This document shows positions 1 to 8,281 of a stretch of DNA of 64,000 nucleotides, in pieces (the first letter of the stretch is position 1; each line of letters starts with the position of its first letter). The translations under genes were made by a program, and so were the position numbers. The notes under the pieces were generated by a model. The model did not search any database and was not told where the DNA came from. It saw nothing but the letters and a program-made list of their open reading frames with translations. Source of the stretch: Nocardioides humi (lineage in GTDB: Bacteria > Actinomycetota > Actinomycetes > Propionibacteriales > Nocardioidaceae); contig NZ_CP041146.1 of the NCBI RefSeq assembly GCF_006494775.1, forward strand, positions 1,860,001-1,924,000. The letters are read 5' to 3'.

Positions 1-1
1 T

Positions 2-523
2 GTCGCCGTCGAGCGTCGCGAGCGAGCTGGCCAGGGCGTTGATGTCCATGCTGCTGGTCTGCACCACGTGGACCGCGTACGGCGAGCACTGCTCGCCCAC
101 GAGGGCGTCGTCCTTGCCGAGGGCGTTGAAGGACATCGCCCCGAGTCCCTCGAGCTGGGCGTTGAGCGCCGCGTGCTCGGGCGAGGTCATCACGGCACCG
201 ATGTACTGGGCGCCGTCCTGGGTGACCGCCTCCCGGGCCACCCGCAACGTCGTGGCCGGGTCCGCGTCGGTCGACTTCACCACCAGCTCGATCTTGCGGC
301 CGTCGACGCCGCCGTCCTCGTTGACGAGCTTGACGGCGGTCTCCCACGCCTTGACGGCGTCGGTCCCGAACTGGGCCAGGGCGCCGCTGGTCGGCGGGAT
401 GAGGGCGACCTTGATCGGTCCGTCCTCGCCACCGTCACCCGAGCTGGTGCTGGCCGAGCCGCACGCGGCCATGGTCATTGCCAACGTGGCGGCGCTCGCG
501 GCCGCCAGCAGTCGTCGCTTCAT
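2..523 (-). CDS. Branched-chain amino acid-type ABC transporter substrate-binding lipoprotein (partial, C-terminus outside window)
   Basis: The reading frame is open to the window edge, giving 174 residues of the N-terminal part. A lipoprotein signal peptide starts MKRRLL and ends in a lipobox with Cys21 (MAAC). It is followed by a Ser/Gly/Asp-rich linker and a type 1 periplasmic-binding fold (GPIKVALIPPTSG, NEDGGVDGRK), typical of LivJ-like proteins. It should be anchored outside the membrane and capture a small carboxylated ligand for an ABC importer. In this catabolic setting an organic acid is as likely as an amino acid. The start is the ATG at 523 with GAGGGGA upstream. Family call is confident; ligand unknown. 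Confidence 0.85.
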   Translation of the reverse strand, partial: MKRRLLAAASAATLAMTMAACGSASTSSGDGGEDGPIKVALIPPTSGALAQFGTDAVKAWETAVKLVNEDGGVDGRKIELVVKSTDADPATTLRVAREAVTQDGAQYIGAVMTSPEHAALNAQLEGLGAMSFNALGKDDALVGEQCSPYAVHVVQTSSMDINALASSLATLDGD

Positions 524-679
524 GCGGAAGATCCCCTCGGGTCCGGGAACACCGACGTTCGGTGTGTCTCACGTCACGAAAGTATGGTCCGATAGTTAGA
601 TCAATACGACCCTACTTGGAGGGGTTTTCGTCTATCCCCAAAGGGATAGTGGCGCCCGTCACGCCGCGTGACGCGGACG
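524..679 (-). promoter_or_regulatory. Upstream region of the substrate-binding protein gene with a half-operator
   Basis: This 156-base gap lies between the stop of the EamA transporter gene and the start of the lipoprotein gene. It is visibly AT-richer around 575-620. Bases 584-596 (ATGGTCCGATAGT) match the left half of the TGGT-N3-ACCA operator seen at other promoters in this window, but the right half is degenerate. It may be a weak member of the same regulon. Confidence 0.3.
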
Positions 680-1630
680 TCAGCCGGGCGCGACGTTCTC
701 GGGCACCGGCCTCCGCGGGCCGACCCGCCGCTCGGAGCTGACGATGACGACGACCGCGCCGACCACCGCCGCCCCGCCCACGAGGACGCCCACGCCCACC
801 GGCTCGGCGAGGACGAGCCAGCCGAGCAGGACGGCGACCACGGGGTTCACGTACGCATGGGTCGCCGTCAACGACAACGGCACATTGGCCAGCAGCCAGG
901 CGAAGGCGAGGAAGGCGACGACCGAGCAGGCCAGGACGAGCCAGGCCAGGGCGAGCCAGCCGCGCGCGGAGTAGTCGATGCTGAACGTCTCGCCGGTCGT
1001 CAGCGCGAGGGTCGTCGACGAGCCCGCCGCGACCAGCTGCTGGTAGGCCGCCACCACGACGATGTCACCCGGAAGGACCAGCCGGCCCTGGAGGTACGAG
1101 CCGACCGTCCAGCTGAGGCTGGACACCAGGCAGAAGAGGGCCGCGACGAGCGGCAGCGCGTCACCACCGCGTTGCCCCAGCCCCACGAGGGCGACGAGGC
1201 CGGCGAACCCGACGGCGACGCCGCACAGGGTGGCGGCCGGCGGCCGCTCCCCGCCGGCCAGCCGGATCAGGACCGCCCACACCGGGACCGTCGCCACGAT
1301 CAGCGCGGCGACCCCCGAGGGCAGGCCGCCCACCTGCGCCAGGGCCTGGAAGCCGTTGCCGATGCCCAGGAGCAGCACCCCGGTGACCACGAGGCCGACC
1401 GCCTCGGGACGCGACACCCGCAAGGCCCCCCAGCCACGACGGACGACCGCGATGCAGGTGAGCAGCAGGCCCGCCACGACGTAGCGCTGGGCCATGGCCT
1501 GGAACGGATCGGCCTCCTGTACGACGAGCCGGATCGCCAGATAGATCGAGCCCCACAGCAGCCACACCGCCGCCAGGCAGAGGGCGAGCGTACGCCGGTC
1601 GGGCCTCCGCACCGGCCCGGGCTCAGGCAC
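680..1630 (-). CDS. EamA/DMT-family inner-membrane transporter
   Basis: This 316-residue protein is built almost entirely of hydrophobic segments, about ten helices, in the two-fold EamA (drug/metabolite transporter) pattern. It opens with the family hallmark LLWGSIYLAIR around residues 24-34. YedA/RhaT-type DMT proteins export or exchange small metabolites. Its start lies 9 bases after the stop of the enoyl-CoA hydratase gene, so it is probably the last gene of the long minus-strand operon coming from 9447. It could export or import the pathway substrate, but the sequence does not say which compound. Confidence 0.85.
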   Translation of the reverse strand: MPEPGPVRRPDRRTLALCLAAVWLLWGSIYLAIRLVVQEADPFQAMAQRYVVAGLLLTCIAVVRRGWGALRVSRPEAVGLVVTGVLLLGIGNGFQALAQVGGLPSGVAALIVATVPVWAVLIRLAGGERPPAATLCGVAVGFAGLVALVGLGQRGGDALPLVAALFCLVSSLSWTVGSYLQGRLVLPGDIVVVAAYQQLVAAGSSTTLALTTGETFSIDYSARGWLALAWLVLACSVVAFLAFAWLLANVPLSLTATHAYVNPVVAVLLGWLVLAEPVGVGVLVGGAAVVGAVVVIVSSERRVGPRRPVPENVAPG

Positions 1631-1639
1631 CGTGGGCGG

Positions 1640-2416
1640 TCACGCGAAGCTCGGCGGCCGCTTCGCGACGAAGGCCGCGATGCCCTCGGCCGCCTCGCCG
1701 TCCTCGAAGAGTCCCTGCTCCTGCTGCGCCTCGAAGGCGAAGCCCTCCTCGAGCGGCATCGCGAAGGCGGCGTCCACGGTGCGGACGACGGCGAGCTGGG
1801 CGGGCAGCGAGGAGCCCACGAGGTCTCCGGCGAGCTCGAGCGCGCCCTTGACGACGTCGTCCTCGGCCAGCCGGTCGACCAGCCCGATCCGCAGCGCCTC
1901 GTCGGCGGGCACCTGGCGCGCGGTGAGCATGATGTCGAGCGCCCGCCCCCGGCCGACCAGCTGCGGGAGCCGCTGGGTGCCGCCGGCGCCGGGGATGAGG
2001 CCGAGCCTGACCTCGGGCAGGCCGAGCTTCGCCCGCGGCCCCGCCACCCGCAGCGTGCACGCCATGGCGAGCTCCAGGCCGCCACCCAGCGCCAGGCCGT
2101 CGACCGCGGCGATGGAGATCCAGCCCGCGGCCGCGAGCCGGTCGTTCACGGCGCGCATCCGGTCGCCGTACGCGAGGAAGGAGGCCGCGTCGATCGTCGA
2201 CATGTGCTTGATGTCGGCTCCCGCAGCGAAGAATCCCTCCCTCGCGGAGGTGATCACCATGACCTTGACGTCGCCGGCCTGCTCGGCCGCGTCGATCGCG
2301 GCGTGCAGCCCGTCCAGCAGGGGGATGCCGAGGGCGTTCGCGGGCGGGCGGTCCATGGTCACGACGACGACGCCGGGCGCGTCGGTGGTCCAGGTGACGA
2401 CGGGGGTATCGGACAT
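1640..2416 (-). CDS. Enoyl-CoA hydratase (crotonase family), BadK-like role possible
   Basis: This 258-residue crotonase should add water across an alpha,beta-unsaturated acyl-CoA. The oxyanion-hole motif AAGADIKHM sits at about 64-72. Both catalytic glutamates of true hydratases appear present: Glu115 in GGGLEL and Glu135 in LGLPEV, 20 residues apart as in rat crotonase (144/164). The start is the ATG at 2416, preceded by AGAAGGA; longer readings run into the next gene. In the operon it stands beside MenB/BadI-like and BadH-like genes, so cyclohex-1-ene-carboxyl-CoA hydratase (BadK-like) is a reasonable inference. Generic beta-oxidation hydratase is the alternative. Confidence 0.85.
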   Translation of the reverse strand: MSDTPVVTWTTDAPGVVVVTMDRPPANALGIPLLDGLHAAIDAAEQAGDVKVMVITSAREGFFAAGADIKHMSTIDAASFLAYGDRMRAVNDRLAAAGWISIAAVDGLALGGGLELAMACTLRVAGPRAKLGLPEVRLGLIPGAGGTQRLPQLVGRGRALDIMLTARQVPADEALRIGLVDRLAEDDVVKGALELAGDLVGSSLPAQLAVVRTVDAAFAMPLEEGFAFEAQQEQGLFEDGEAAEGIAAFVAKRPPSFA

Positions 2417-2444
2417 GGGTCCTTCTTTCGGATCGGTACGACGG

Positions 2445-3284
2445 TCAGGGGCGGCGCGGGAAGCCGGTGAAGTCGGGCGTGCGGCGCGCCTTGAAGGACT
2501 CCCGTCCCTCCTGGGCCTCCTCGGTGCCGTAGAAGAGGAGGTTGGCGTCGTGCGCCAGCTGCTGGATGCCGGCATAGCCGTCCTCGTGGGCGTGGAAGCT
2601 CAGCTTCGACATCCGCAGTGCGCGCGGCGAGAGTGCCAGCATCTCGCGACACCAACGGATGGTCTCCCGCTCCAGCTCGTCGAGCGGGACCACGGTGTTG
2701 ACGAGGCCCATGGCCAGCGCCTGCTCCGCGTCGTACTGCCGGCAGAGGAACCAGATCTCCTTCGCCTTCTTCGGACCGACGAGGTCCGAGAGGATGCTCG
2801 AGCCGTAGCCGCCGTCGAAGGAGCCCACCTTCGGCCCCACCTGCCCGAACACCGCGTTGTCCGCGGCGATCGTCAGGTCGCAGACGAGGTGCAGGACGTG
2901 GCCGCCGCCGATCGCCCAGCCGGCCACCATGGCGACGATCGGCTTCGGGCAGCGGCGCATCGCCACGTGCAGGTCGGTGACGTGGAAGCGGCCGGTCGCG
3001 TCGGCGTCGAGCTGGTAGCCGCTGTCCCCCCGCACCCGCTGGTCGCCTCCCGAGCAGAAGGCTCGGTCGCCCGCGCCGGTCAGGATGATCGCGCCGACCG
3101 ACTCGTCCTCGCGCGCCGCCATGAGCGCACGGTCGACCTCGACCAGTGTCTGCGGCCGGAAGGCGTTGTGCACCTCGGGGCGGTCGATGGTGATCTTGGC
3201 GATCCCCTCGGGGCTGGTCTCGTAGACGATGTCGTCGTAGCGGCCGCGCGCGGTCCACTCGACGGCGTCGGTCACCGTCGCCAC
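2445..3284 (-). CDS. MenB/BadI-family crotonase, probably 2-ketocyclohexanecarboxyl-CoA hydrolase-like
   Basis: The 279 residues closely follow the 1,4-dihydroxy-2-naphthoyl-CoA synthase pattern: [10 protein letters not shown] (77-86), AIGGGHVLH (124-132), and [10 protein letters not shown] with Ser155 and Asp157 at the positions of E. coli MenB Ser161/Asp163. MenB closes a ring; its close relative BadI runs the reverse retro-Dieckmann reaction and opens 2-ketocyclohexanecarboxyl-CoA to pimelyl-CoA. No menaquinone gene is nearby. The adjacent upstream gene is a BadH-like dehydrogenase that would make the BadI substrate, and only 3 bases separate them. By context I favour the BadI role. By motif alone an annotation pipeline may call it menB. 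Confidence 0.8.
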   Translation of the reverse strand: MATVTDAVEWTARGRYDDIVYETSPEGIAKITIDRPEVHNAFRPQTLVEVDRALMAAREDESVGAIILTGAGDRAFCSGGDQRVRGDSGYQLDADATGRFHVTDLHVAMRRCPKPIVAMVAGWAIGGGHVLHLVCDLTIAADNAVFGQVGPKVGSFDGGYGSSILSDLVGPKKAKEIWFLCRQYDAEQALAMGLVNTVVPLDELERETIRWCREMLALSPRALRMSKLSFHAHEDGYAGIQQLAHDANLLFYGTEEAQEGRESFKARRTPDFTGFPRRP

Positions 3285-3287
3285 AGC

Positions 3288-4049
3288 TCAGGCCATCGTG
3301 AGGCCGCCGCTGACGGACAGCGTCTGGCCGGTGACGAAGCCGGCACCGTCGGACGCGAAGAACGAGACCGCGGGGCCGATGTCCTCGGGCGTGCCGAGAC
3401 GCTTCATGGGAACCGCGCTCGTCATGCCGGCGATGACCTTCTCGGCGTCGCCGCCTCCGGCCCCGTCCGCGAACTTGCGCAGCGCGGGTGTGTCGGTCGG
3501 GCCGGGGCAGACCGTGTTGGCGGTCACGCCCTTCCTCGCGACCTCGCGGGCGAGGGTCTTGGTGAACGCGATGATGCCGCCCTTGGCGCCGGAGTAGACC
3601 GCCTCCATCGACGAGCCCACGCGGCCGGCATCGGAGCCGATGTTGACGACGCGGCCGAAGCCGCGCTCCATCATCCCCGGCACGACGGTGTGGATGACCC
3701 GCAACGCGCCCTTGTAGTTGATGTCGAGGATCTTGTCCCAGAAGTCCTCGGTGGTCTTCACGAACGGCATGAAGTCGTCCCAGCCGGCGTTGTTGACGAC
3801 GACCTCGATCGGGCCGAGCTCGGCCTCGACGGTGGCCACGGCGGCCTTGACCGACTCTGTCGAGGTGACGTCGATCTGGACGGCGATCGCCTCGCCGCCG
3901 GCGGCGCTGATCTCCTTGGCGGTCTCCTCGGCGACGGGCAGGTTCAGGTCCGCGACCGCCACCCGGAAGCCGTCTTGCCCGAGTGTGGTGGCGATGCCCT
4001 TGCCGATGCCCTGGGCACCGCCGGTGACCAGTGCGACGCGCTTGCTCAT
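3288..4049 (-). CDS. SDR-family hydroxyacyl-CoA dehydrogenase, BadH-like (2-hydroxycyclohexanecarboxyl-CoA dehydrogenase)
   Basis: This 253-residue short-chain dehydrogenase has the cofactor motif TGGAQGIGKG (9-18), the NNAG motif within NNAGWDDF (86-93), and the catalytic set Ser139, Tyr152, Lys156. NNAGWDDFMPF, GSDAGRVGSSMEAVYSGAKGG and the C-terminal SGGLTM are features I recall from BadH of Rhodopseudomonas palustris, which oxidises 2-hydroxycyclohexanecarboxyl-CoA to the 2-keto thioester with NAD. The gene starts right upstream of the BadI-like hydrolase, matching the next pathway step. The ATG at 4049 has GGAGAAGA upstream. FabG-like 3-hydroxyacyl-CoA dehydrogenase is the fallback call. 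Confidence 0.85.
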   Translation of the reverse strand: MSKRVALVTGGAQGIGKGIATTLGQDGFRVAVADLNLPVAEETAKEISAAGGEAIAVQIDVTSTESVKAAVATVEAELGPIEVVVNNAGWDDFMPFVKTTEDFWDKILDINYKGALRVIHTVVPGMMERGFGRVVNIGSDAGRVGSSMEAVYSGAKGGIIAFTKTLAREVARKGVTANTVCPGPTDTPALRKFADGAGGGDAEKVIAGMTSAVPMKRLGTPEDIGPAVSFFASDGAGFVTGQTLSVSGGLTMA

Positions 4050-4073
4050 TCTTCTTCTCCTTGGGTGGTGGGG

Positions 4074-5024
4074 TCAGACGCTGGGGGACCAGATGACCGG
4101 CCCGGCGATGATCGAGTGGCTGGTGAGCTTGCGGCCGAGGGTGCTCTGGGCGTCGCGGGCCGCCTCGATGAGGCTGCCGAGGTCGAGGCCGGTGTCGACG
4201 CCCATCTCGTGGAACATCGACACGAGGTCCTCGGTCGCGATGTTGCCGGTCGAGCCCGCCGGGACCGGGCAGCCGCCGAGCTCGCCGAAGCTGGACTCGA
4301 AGCTCCGGCAGCCGGCCTCGAGCGCGGCGTACGCGTTGGCGAGGCCCTGGCCGCGGGTGTTGTGGAAGTGGGCGGTGATCTCGACACCGGGCAGCCGCTC
4401 GACGGCCGCGGCGAAGAAGCGGCCGGCGTACGACGGGTTGCACATGCCCGTGGTGTCGCCGAAGCCGATCTCGGTCGCCCCCGACTCGGCGAACTGCTCG
4501 GCCAGGCCGAGGACCCGGTCCATCGGCACGGCGCCCTCGAACGGGCACCCGAAGGACGTGGCGATCACGGCGCAGTAGGTGAGGTCCTCGGCGAGGATCC
4601 GCCCGCCCATCGCCCGGACGTCGTCCATGGTCTCCTGGACGGTGCGGTTGATGTTTCGCTTGTTGTGGGTCTCGCTGGCGCTGACGAACAGGGCCACCTC
4701 CTCGAAGAGGTCGCGGTGCGCCAGCGCGTTGTCGAGGCCCTTGCTGTTGGGCACCAGCACCATCCGGGCGACATCGTCGGGGACGTCGATGCCCTGGAGC
4801 ACCGCCACGCCGTCCGAGAGCTGCGGGATCACGTCGGGCCGCACGAAGCTGGCCACCTCGATCCGCTTGAGTCCCGCCCGGCCCAGGGCGTCGATCAGCC
4901 GGATCTTGTCGGCGGTCGGGATGGTCTCGGGCTCGTTCTGGAAGCCGTCGCGAGGACCGACCTCGCGGATGTGGACGGTGCGGGTCTCGCCCTCGGTGCT
5001 GTTGGGGAGGGTCGCGGTGCTCAT
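4074..5024 (-). CDS. Hydroxymethylglutaryl-CoA lyase family protein
   Basis: This TIM-barrel lyase of about 316 residues cleaves 3-hydroxy-3-methylglutaryl-CoA, or a related 3-hydroxyacyl-CoA, to acetyl-CoA and a keto acid. Visible family marks are REVGPRDGFQNE at 20-31, the metal histidines in AHFHN (219, 221), and the catalytic loop GGCPVPAGSTGN with Cys252. The frame stays open upstream to 5135, but the ATG at 5024 fits family length and avoids overlapping the CoA-transferase gene. It is co-transcribed with the SDR and CoA-transferase genes. The presence of this lyase suggests that branched or hydroxylated C5-C7 acyl-CoAs are handled. True substrate unknown. Confidence 0.85.
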   Translation of the reverse strand: MSTATLPNSTEGETRTVHIREVGPRDGFQNEPETIPTADKIRLIDALGRAGLKRIEVASFVRPDVIPQLSDGVAVLQGIDVPDDVARMVLVPNSKGLDNALAHRDLFEEVALFVSASETHNKRNINRTVQETMDDVRAMGGRILAEDLTYCAVIATSFGCPFEGAVPMDRVLGLAEQFAESGATEIGFGDTTGMCNPSYAGRFFAAAVERLPGVEITAHFHNTRGQGLANAYAALEAGCRSFESSFGELGGCPVPAGSTGNIATEDLVSMFHEMGVDTGLDLGSLIEAARDAQSTLGRKLTSHSIIAGPVIWSPSV

Positions 5025-5091
5025 CGGGGTCCCCGCGAAGTCGTGCGCCGGAGGAGCGCAGCGGGGGAGGTGCGGAACTTCGTGGGGTGAT

Positions 5092-6339
5092 TCATCGGTT
5101 CTCCTGCTCTGCGAGGCTGCGTTCGAGGTGCTCACGGTGCTCGGGCGCGGCGACCTCGATGAGGCGCAGCGCCCGCTCGGCCACCGTGCAGCCGGTCAGC
5201 ATCGCCACGCCGTGCTCGGTGACGACGGCGTCGACGTCGACCCGCGCGGTCGTGACCACGCCGCCGGCGAGGGCCGGCACGATGGTGGACTGGGACTGCT
5301 CGCCCGACCCGACGGTCGAGCGGAGCGCGATGATGGAGCGCGAGCCGGTGAGCGACGCCGCCCGGCTGAAGTCGACCTGGCCGCCGACGGCGCCGATGTG
5401 CACGCCGCGGGCCAGCTCCGCGCCGACCTGGCCGAGCAGGTCGACCTCGATGGCCGAGTTGATCGACACCAGCGACCCCAGCCGCGAGAGCACCGCCGGC
5501 GCGTGGGTGTAGCTCGCGGCGCGGAACTCGACGGGGTGCTCGCCCAGGCGCCGGTAGCCGTCGGAGGTGCACAGCGCGGCACCGGTGACGACGACGCCGG
5601 GGTCGATCTCCTTGCGGGCACCGGTGATGACGCCCTTCTCCACCAGCGTCAGCACACCGTCGGTGATCATCCCGCTGTGGAAGCCCAGGTCGGAGTGCCC
5701 GGCCAGCGCCTCGAGCACAGCGGACGGCAGGGAGCCCACGCCGATCTGGATCGTCGACCCGTCGTCGACGATGCTCGCGACGTTGGAGGCGATCGCCCGG
5801 TCGACGGTGTCCCCGGCCTTCGCCGGCGCCTCCCGCAACGGCCGGTCCGTCTCGATGACCGCTGCGAAGGCCGACAGCGGCAGCCGTGGGCCGCCCACCG
5901 TGGCGGGCATCCGGTGGTTGATCTCGGCGACCAGCGTCCGGGTGTGCAGGATCGCGTCGGCGACGTACTCGACCCCGGTGCCGAGGGTGACCAGGCCGTC
6001 GGGACCGGGTGCGGACACCTGGATCAGGCCCACGTCGTTGGGCAGCTGGCCGGTGGCGAACATCCGCGGGATGGCGGAGTAGTGGCACGGCACCACGTCG
6101 AGTCGTCCGTACCGGCTGAGGCTGCGCAACTGCCCGAGACCTCCGTAGGAGACCACGGTCAGCTTCTCGGGCAGGTCGCCGGAGAGCCGCTCGTTCCAGG
6201 TGAGCCCCGAGAAGGCCCGGATCGGCCCGACGCGATCGACGGCGTCCAGCACCTGGTTGACGAGCGGCTCGGGCTCGGCACTGCCCTGTCCCCACCAGAC
6301 CCCGTCGCCCGGATCCAGGAAGTCCGCCACGTCGAACAT
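5092..6339 (-). CDS. Acetyl-CoA hydrolase/transferase family CoA-transferase
   Basis: This 415-residue protein belongs to the acetyl-CoA hydrolase / 4-hydroxybutyrate CoA-transferase group. The C-terminal half carries the conserved SAIEVDLLGQ segment (about residue 305) whose glutamate forms the acyl-enzyme anhydride in this family, plus VGGQVDF further on. It would move CoA between acetate, succinate or another acid and the pathway intermediate, so activation or release costs no ATP. It starts 9 bases after the thiolase stop, inside the long minus-strand operon. The donor and acceptor acids cannot be read from sequence. Confidence 0.85.
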   Translation of the reverse strand: MFDVADFLDPGDGVWWGQGSAEPEPLVNQVLDAVDRVGPIRAFSGLTWNERLSGDLPEKLTVVSYGGLGQLRSLSRYGRLDVVPCHYSAIPRMFATGQLPNDVGLIQVSAPGPDGLVTLGTGVEYVADAILHTRTLVAEINHRMPATVGGPRLPLSAFAAVIETDRPLREAPAKAGDTVDRAIASNVASIVDDGSTIQIGVGSLPSAVLEALAGHSDLGFHSGMITDGVLTLVEKGVITGARKEIDPGVVVTGAALCTSDGYRRLGEHPVEFRAASYTHAPAVLSRLGSLVSINSAIEVDLLGQVGAELARGVHIGAVGGQVDFSRAASLTGSRSIIALRSTVGSGEQSQSTIVPALAGGVVTTARVDVDAVVTEHGVAMLTGCTVAERALRLIEVAAPEHREHLERSLAEQENR

Positions 6340-6348
6340 GTCGGACCC

Positions 6349-7521
6349 TCAGACCCGCTGGACCAGGGTGGCCGTGCCGAGACCACCGCCGCAGCACATG
6401 GTGACGAGGCCGATCTCCACGTCCCGGCGCTCCATCTCGGCCAGGAGCGTGGCGAACAGGCGCGAGCCCGAGGCGCCCACGGGATGGCCGAGCGCGATGG
6501 CCCCACCGTTGACGTTGACCCGGTCCATGTCCGGCTTGAGCTCGCGCTCCCAGGCGAGCGCGACCGAGCTGAACGCCTCGTTGACCTCGAACAGGTCGAT
6601 GTCGTCGATCGTCATCCCGTTGCGCTCGAGCAGCCTGCGGGTGGCCGGGATCGGCCCGGTCAGCATGATGAGCGGGTCGACGCCCACGGTCGTCTGGTCG
6701 AGGATCCGCGCCCGCTTCGCCAGTCCGTGCCGCTCGACCGCCGCGTCGGAGGCCAGCAGTACGCCGGCCGCGCCGTCGGTGAGCGGCGAGGACGACCCCG
6801 CGGTGACCACGCCGGTCTCGGGCCGGAAGATCGTCTTCAGGTCGGCCAGGCTCTCGAGGCTGGTGCCGGGCCGGACGCTCTGGTCGCTGGTCCGGACCTC
6901 GCCGTCGAGCTCCATCGGCACGATCTCCCGCGCGAACCGGCCGGCCTCGATCGCGGCGGCGGCCAGCGCGTGCGAGCGCACCGCGAACTCGTCCATCTCG
7001 CGCCGGCCGATCCCCCACTGCTCGGCGATCCGCTCGGCGCTCTCGCCCATGGTCGGGAAGTCGTAGAGCGCCCGGAGCTCGGCGGGCCAGGCCGCGCCGT
7101 ACAGCTCCTCGATCCGCGCGACGGCATCCATCGGGACGTGGCCCATGTTCTCGACGCCACCGGCGAGCACGAGGTCGTGCGTGCCCGAGGCGATCAGCGC
7201 CGCAGCCATCTCGACCGCGGTCTGCGCCGACCCGCACCGTCGGTCGAGGACGGTGGCCGGGACCTCGGGCGGGTAGCCGGCCTGCAGCCAGGCGTTGCGG
7301 GCCACGTTGCGGGACTGCTCGCCGAACGGTGCGGTGCAGCCGATCAGGAGGTCCTCGATGTCGCCGGACGCGACTCCGGTCGCCTCGAGCAGGGCGGTGT
7401 AGACCGCGCCCAGCATCGCGTTCGGGTGGACGTCGCGGAACCAGCCGCGCTCGGGGTGGGCCTTGCCCATCGGCGTCCGCAGTGCTTCGACGATCCAGGC
7501 GTCGCGACCGGTCAGCGGCAT
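6349..7521 (-). CDS. Thiolase (acetyl-CoA acyltransferase)
   Basis: This 390-residue thiolase would cleave a 3-ketoacyl-CoA with CoA, the last beta-oxidation step. All catalytic residues are visible: nucleophile Cys96 in DRRCGSAQ, His346 in [10 protein letters not shown], and the second cysteine in CCGGG (376-377). Length is normal for a degradative thiolase. It sits 1 base downstream of the SDR stop and 9 bases upstream of the CoA transferase, so the three are clearly one transcript. After ring opening to a dicarboxylyl-CoA such as pimelyl-CoA, a thiolase of this kind would shorten the chain. Confidence 0.92.
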   Translation of the reverse strand: MPLTGRDAWIVEALRTPMGKAHPERGWFRDVHPNAMLGAVYTALLEATGVASGDIEDLLIGCTAPFGEQSRNVARNAWLQAGYPPEVPATVLDRRCGSAQTAVEMAAALIASGTHDLVLAGGVENMGHVPMDAVARIEELYGAAWPAELRALYDFPTMGESAERIAEQWGIGRREMDEFAVRSHALAAAAIEAGRFAREIVPMELDGEVRTSDQSVRPGTSLESLADLKTIFRPETGVVTAGSSSPLTDGAAGVLLASDAAVERHGLAKRARILDQTTVGVDPLIMLTGPIPATRRLLERNGMTIDDIDLFEVNEAFSSVALAWERELKPDMDRVNVNGGAIALGHPVGASGSRLFATLLAEMERRDVEIGLVTMCCGGGLGTATLVQRV

Positions 7522-7522
7522 C

Positions 7523-8281
7523 TCAGATCACCGTCCCGCCGTCGACGGCCAGCACCTGGCCGGTGATGTACGACGCCGCGTCGGAGGCGAAGAACACGAA
7601 CGTCCCGGCGATCTCGTCCGGGTCCGCCCAGCGCCCGAGCGGGATCCGGGCGAGGGTCAGCTCGGCGAGCTTCTCGTTGCTGCGGATGTTCTCGGTCATG
7701 GTGGTCGCGGCGAGGGGCGCCACCGCGTTGACGGTGATCCGCCGGCGCGCCAGCTCCTTGGCCAGCGACTTGGTCACGCCGATCACGCCCGACTTGGCGG
7801 CGCTGTAGTTGACCTGGCCGATCGTGCCGACCAGGCCCGCTGCCGAGGTGACGTTGATGATCCGGCCGGTGCCGTCGTCGGGCAGGAGGGGCAGCGCGGC
7901 CTGGCTGACGGTGAAGGTGCCGCCGAGATGGACGTCGACGACGAACCGGAACTGCTCGGCGGTCATCTTCGGGAACATCGCCGGTGCGATGGCGCCGGCG
8001 TTGTTGACGAGAACGTGAAGCGTGCCGCCGGCGAGGTCGGCCGCCTGCTCGGCGGCCGCGGCGGCGGCCTCGGCGTCACGGACGTCGAGCACCGCGGACT
8101 CGGCCCGTCCGCCGGCCTCGACGATCTCCGAGGCGACGGCGGCGGCCGCGTCCTTGTCGAGGTCGGTCACGAGGACGGCGGCCCCGGCGCGCGCGAAGGC
8201 GCGCGCGACGGCGGCCCCGATGCCGTTGCCGGCCCCGGTGACGAGGGCGGCGCGGCCGCTGAGGTCGAAGGGTGCGGTCAT
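7523..8281 (-). CDS. SDR-family oxidoreductase (3-hydroxyacyl-CoA dehydrogenase/FabG-like)
   Basis: This 252-residue short-chain dehydrogenase has TGAGNGIGAA near residue 16, NNAG near 92, and the Ser-Tyr-Lys set in the NVTSAAG and YSAAKSG stretch. It should oxidise a secondary alcohol, probably a 3-hydroxyacyl-CoA, with NAD(P). The start is the ATG at 8281, which overlaps the stop of the upstream acyl-CoA dehydrogenase gene by one base (TGATG), a coupling used repeatedly in this cluster. The reading frame continues upstream, but only antisense-like low-complexity sequence is found there. The thiolase follows immediately. Confidence 0.88.
   Translation of the reverse strand: MTAPFDLSGRAALVTGAGNGIGAAVARAFARAGAAVLVTDLDKDAAAAVASEIVEAGGRAESAVLDVRDAEAAAAAAEQAADLAGGTLHVLVNNAGAIAPAMFPKMTAEQFRFVVDVHLGGTFTVSQAALPLLPDDGTGRIINVTSAAGLVGTIGQVNYSAAKSGVIGVTKSLAKELARRRITVNAVAPLAATTMTENIRSNEKLAELTLARIPLGRWADPDEIAGTFVFFASDAASYITGQVLAVDGGTVI

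Noticed and set aside
2445..3284. Menaquinone biosynthesis gene menB
   Set aside because: Motifs are compatible, but no other men gene is near and the neighbour is a BadH-like dehydrogenase; context favours a ring hydrolase. Not excluded.
668..7566. Very long plus-strand open frames, some 600 to 1150 codons, opposite the region 1 genes
   Set aside because: They are Arg/Gly/Pro/Asp-rich antisense frames typical of high-GC DNA, show no family motifs, and lie opposite genes with clear domains on the minus strand.
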